Positions 63,491-64,000 of a DNA stretch of 64,000 nucleotides are shown here, one piece after another. This DNA comes from Bacteroidales bacterium. GTDB taxonomy: Bacteria; Bacteroidota; Bacteroidia; Bacteroidales; UBA932. The stretch is taken from positions 1 through 64,000 of the forward strand of contig JAFUMO010000007.1 in NCBI GenBank assembly GCA_017482565.1, in the 5' to 3' direction. A program made the position numbers and the translations under genes. The notes beneath the pieces were generated by a model. It did no database searches. It saw only the letters and a program-made list of their open reading frames with translations, and was not told where the DNA came from. Positions within the stretch are counted from its first letter, which is position 1, and each line of letters starts with the position of its first letter.

Positions 63491-64000
63491 CTATTCAAAG
63501 TTTTTAACAAGTTTGCCCATAGCCCATACTCCGCACACGTTAAGGTCCTTGTCAAGAAGGAGGATGTCTGCATCCTTTCCCCTCTCCAATGAACCTTTTC
63601 TGTCATATACACCCATAATCCTTGCCGGTGTCTCAGAAATCATCCTGCAAACATCATAGAGCGGAACTTCAGCCTTGAATGTCATTGTCTGGATAAGGCG
63701 GTCCATTGTGGCTATACTGCCGGCAAGGGCAGACCTGTCGGCGAGCTTGCACACACCGTCCTCAATGATTACGCGGGGATCAAATGCTGTCTTGCTGTCA
63801 CTTGCAGCACATGCAAGGGCATCAGTTATGAGGGCTGTCTTCTCAACTCCCTTAATCTTGTAGATAAGCCTCAGGATTGTAGGAGGGACATGGATACCGT
63901 CTGCAATTGCCTCAACTGTCATGTCATCCATAAGGTAGATTGACTCAACTGTACCCTCATATTTATACTCGTTCTTCTTATGGAAGCCTGGCATGGCATT
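63491..64000 (-). CDS. nagA: N-acetylglucosamine-6-phosphate deacetylase, 3' part (start outside the window)
   Basis: The 170 C-terminal codons of a second NagA paralogue. The frame is open through base 64000 (YNAMPGFHKK type, with NAM immediately before the window edge), so the 5' end lies beyond. It has the catalytic Asp in LITDALACAASD, the substrate segment ADGIHVPPTILRL and the C-terminal KGSLERGKDADILLLD. It lies six bases before the altered NagA-like gene and shares a strand with it. It is the likely functional deacetylase. The metal-ligand region cannot be checked here. Confidence 0.87.
   Translation of the reverse strand, partial: NAMPGFHKKNEYKYEGTVESIYLMDDMTVEAIADGIHVPPTILRLIYKIKGVEKTALITDALACAASDSKTAFDPRVIIEDGVCKLADRSALAGSIATMDRLIQTMTFKAEVPLYDVCRMISETPARIMGVYDRKGSLERGKDADILLLDKDLNVCGVWAMGKLVKNFE

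Overview
This window looks like the chromosome of an anaerobic member of the Bacteroidales. The evidence is the Bacteroidetes-type promoter -7 element (TAnnTTTG) in front of many genes, a TonB receptor with a carboxypeptidase-regulatory-like N-terminus, a PorT-like barrel protein, a V-type ATPase operon with the Bacteroidetes gene DUF2764, the methylmalonyl-CoA decarboxylase set of propionate formers, a GGDD-type (probably PPi-dependent) phosphofructokinase and HydG. I cannot place it below order. No rRNA, tRNA or CRISPR array was seen.

Layout. 1-689 is the 5' part of a Bacteroidales tyrosine recombinase whose element must lie to the left, followed by about 400 non-coding bases with small repeats. 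1089-5116 is a compact four-gene plus-strand cassette (nucleotidyltransferase, ABC exporter, HprK-like kinase, S26-type peptidase). It resembles the tailoring and export half of a kinase-bearing lasso-peptide or other RiPP cluster, with no precursor or core maturase in view. 5221-12435 is a V-type ATPase operon read leftward (E, DUF2764, A, B, D, I, K). 12702-17316 is a leftward operon for epimerase and Na+-pumping methylmalonyl-CoA decarboxylase (mce, mmdA, a lamin-tail/OadG protein, mmdC, mmdB). The rotor subunit of the ATPase keeps the Na+-binding residues, so the two neighbouring operons may share one sodium circuit.

17461-30674 is mostly housekeeping: yebC, a TPR membrane protein, recF-dciA, a TonB receptor with a His-rich small protein, an acyl-ACP thioesterase, pdxB, DUF4301, lysA, a TetR regulator, ffh and folD. 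pdxB carries an in-frame 54-base palindromic repeat, and a 15-base piece of it recurs inverted in a terminator-like palindrome at 52108-52156. 30762-48088 holds a polyferredoxin, a cation symporter, an omega-amidase-like enzyme, a 5'-nucleotidase lipoprotein, and a leftward run of ispG, a PorT-like protein, an Ig-like lipoprotein, rel, hydG, yihY, a thioesterase, an FprA flavoprotein and ligA.

48193-64000 holds the phosphofructokinase with a GH13 enzyme, ybaK, hsp20, two MATE paralogues flanking a cytidylate-kinase-like gene, a HAD phosphatase, an EamA transporter, a WYL-CAT-WYL regulatory group, marC with a 5-formyl-THF cyclo-ligase, an unknown lipoprotein, and two tandem NagA paralogues, the complete one of which has lost several catalytic residues. 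Across the window the 10-mer GTCGGGAAGA occurs at least nine times on the two strands, where about 0.1 is expected by chance.
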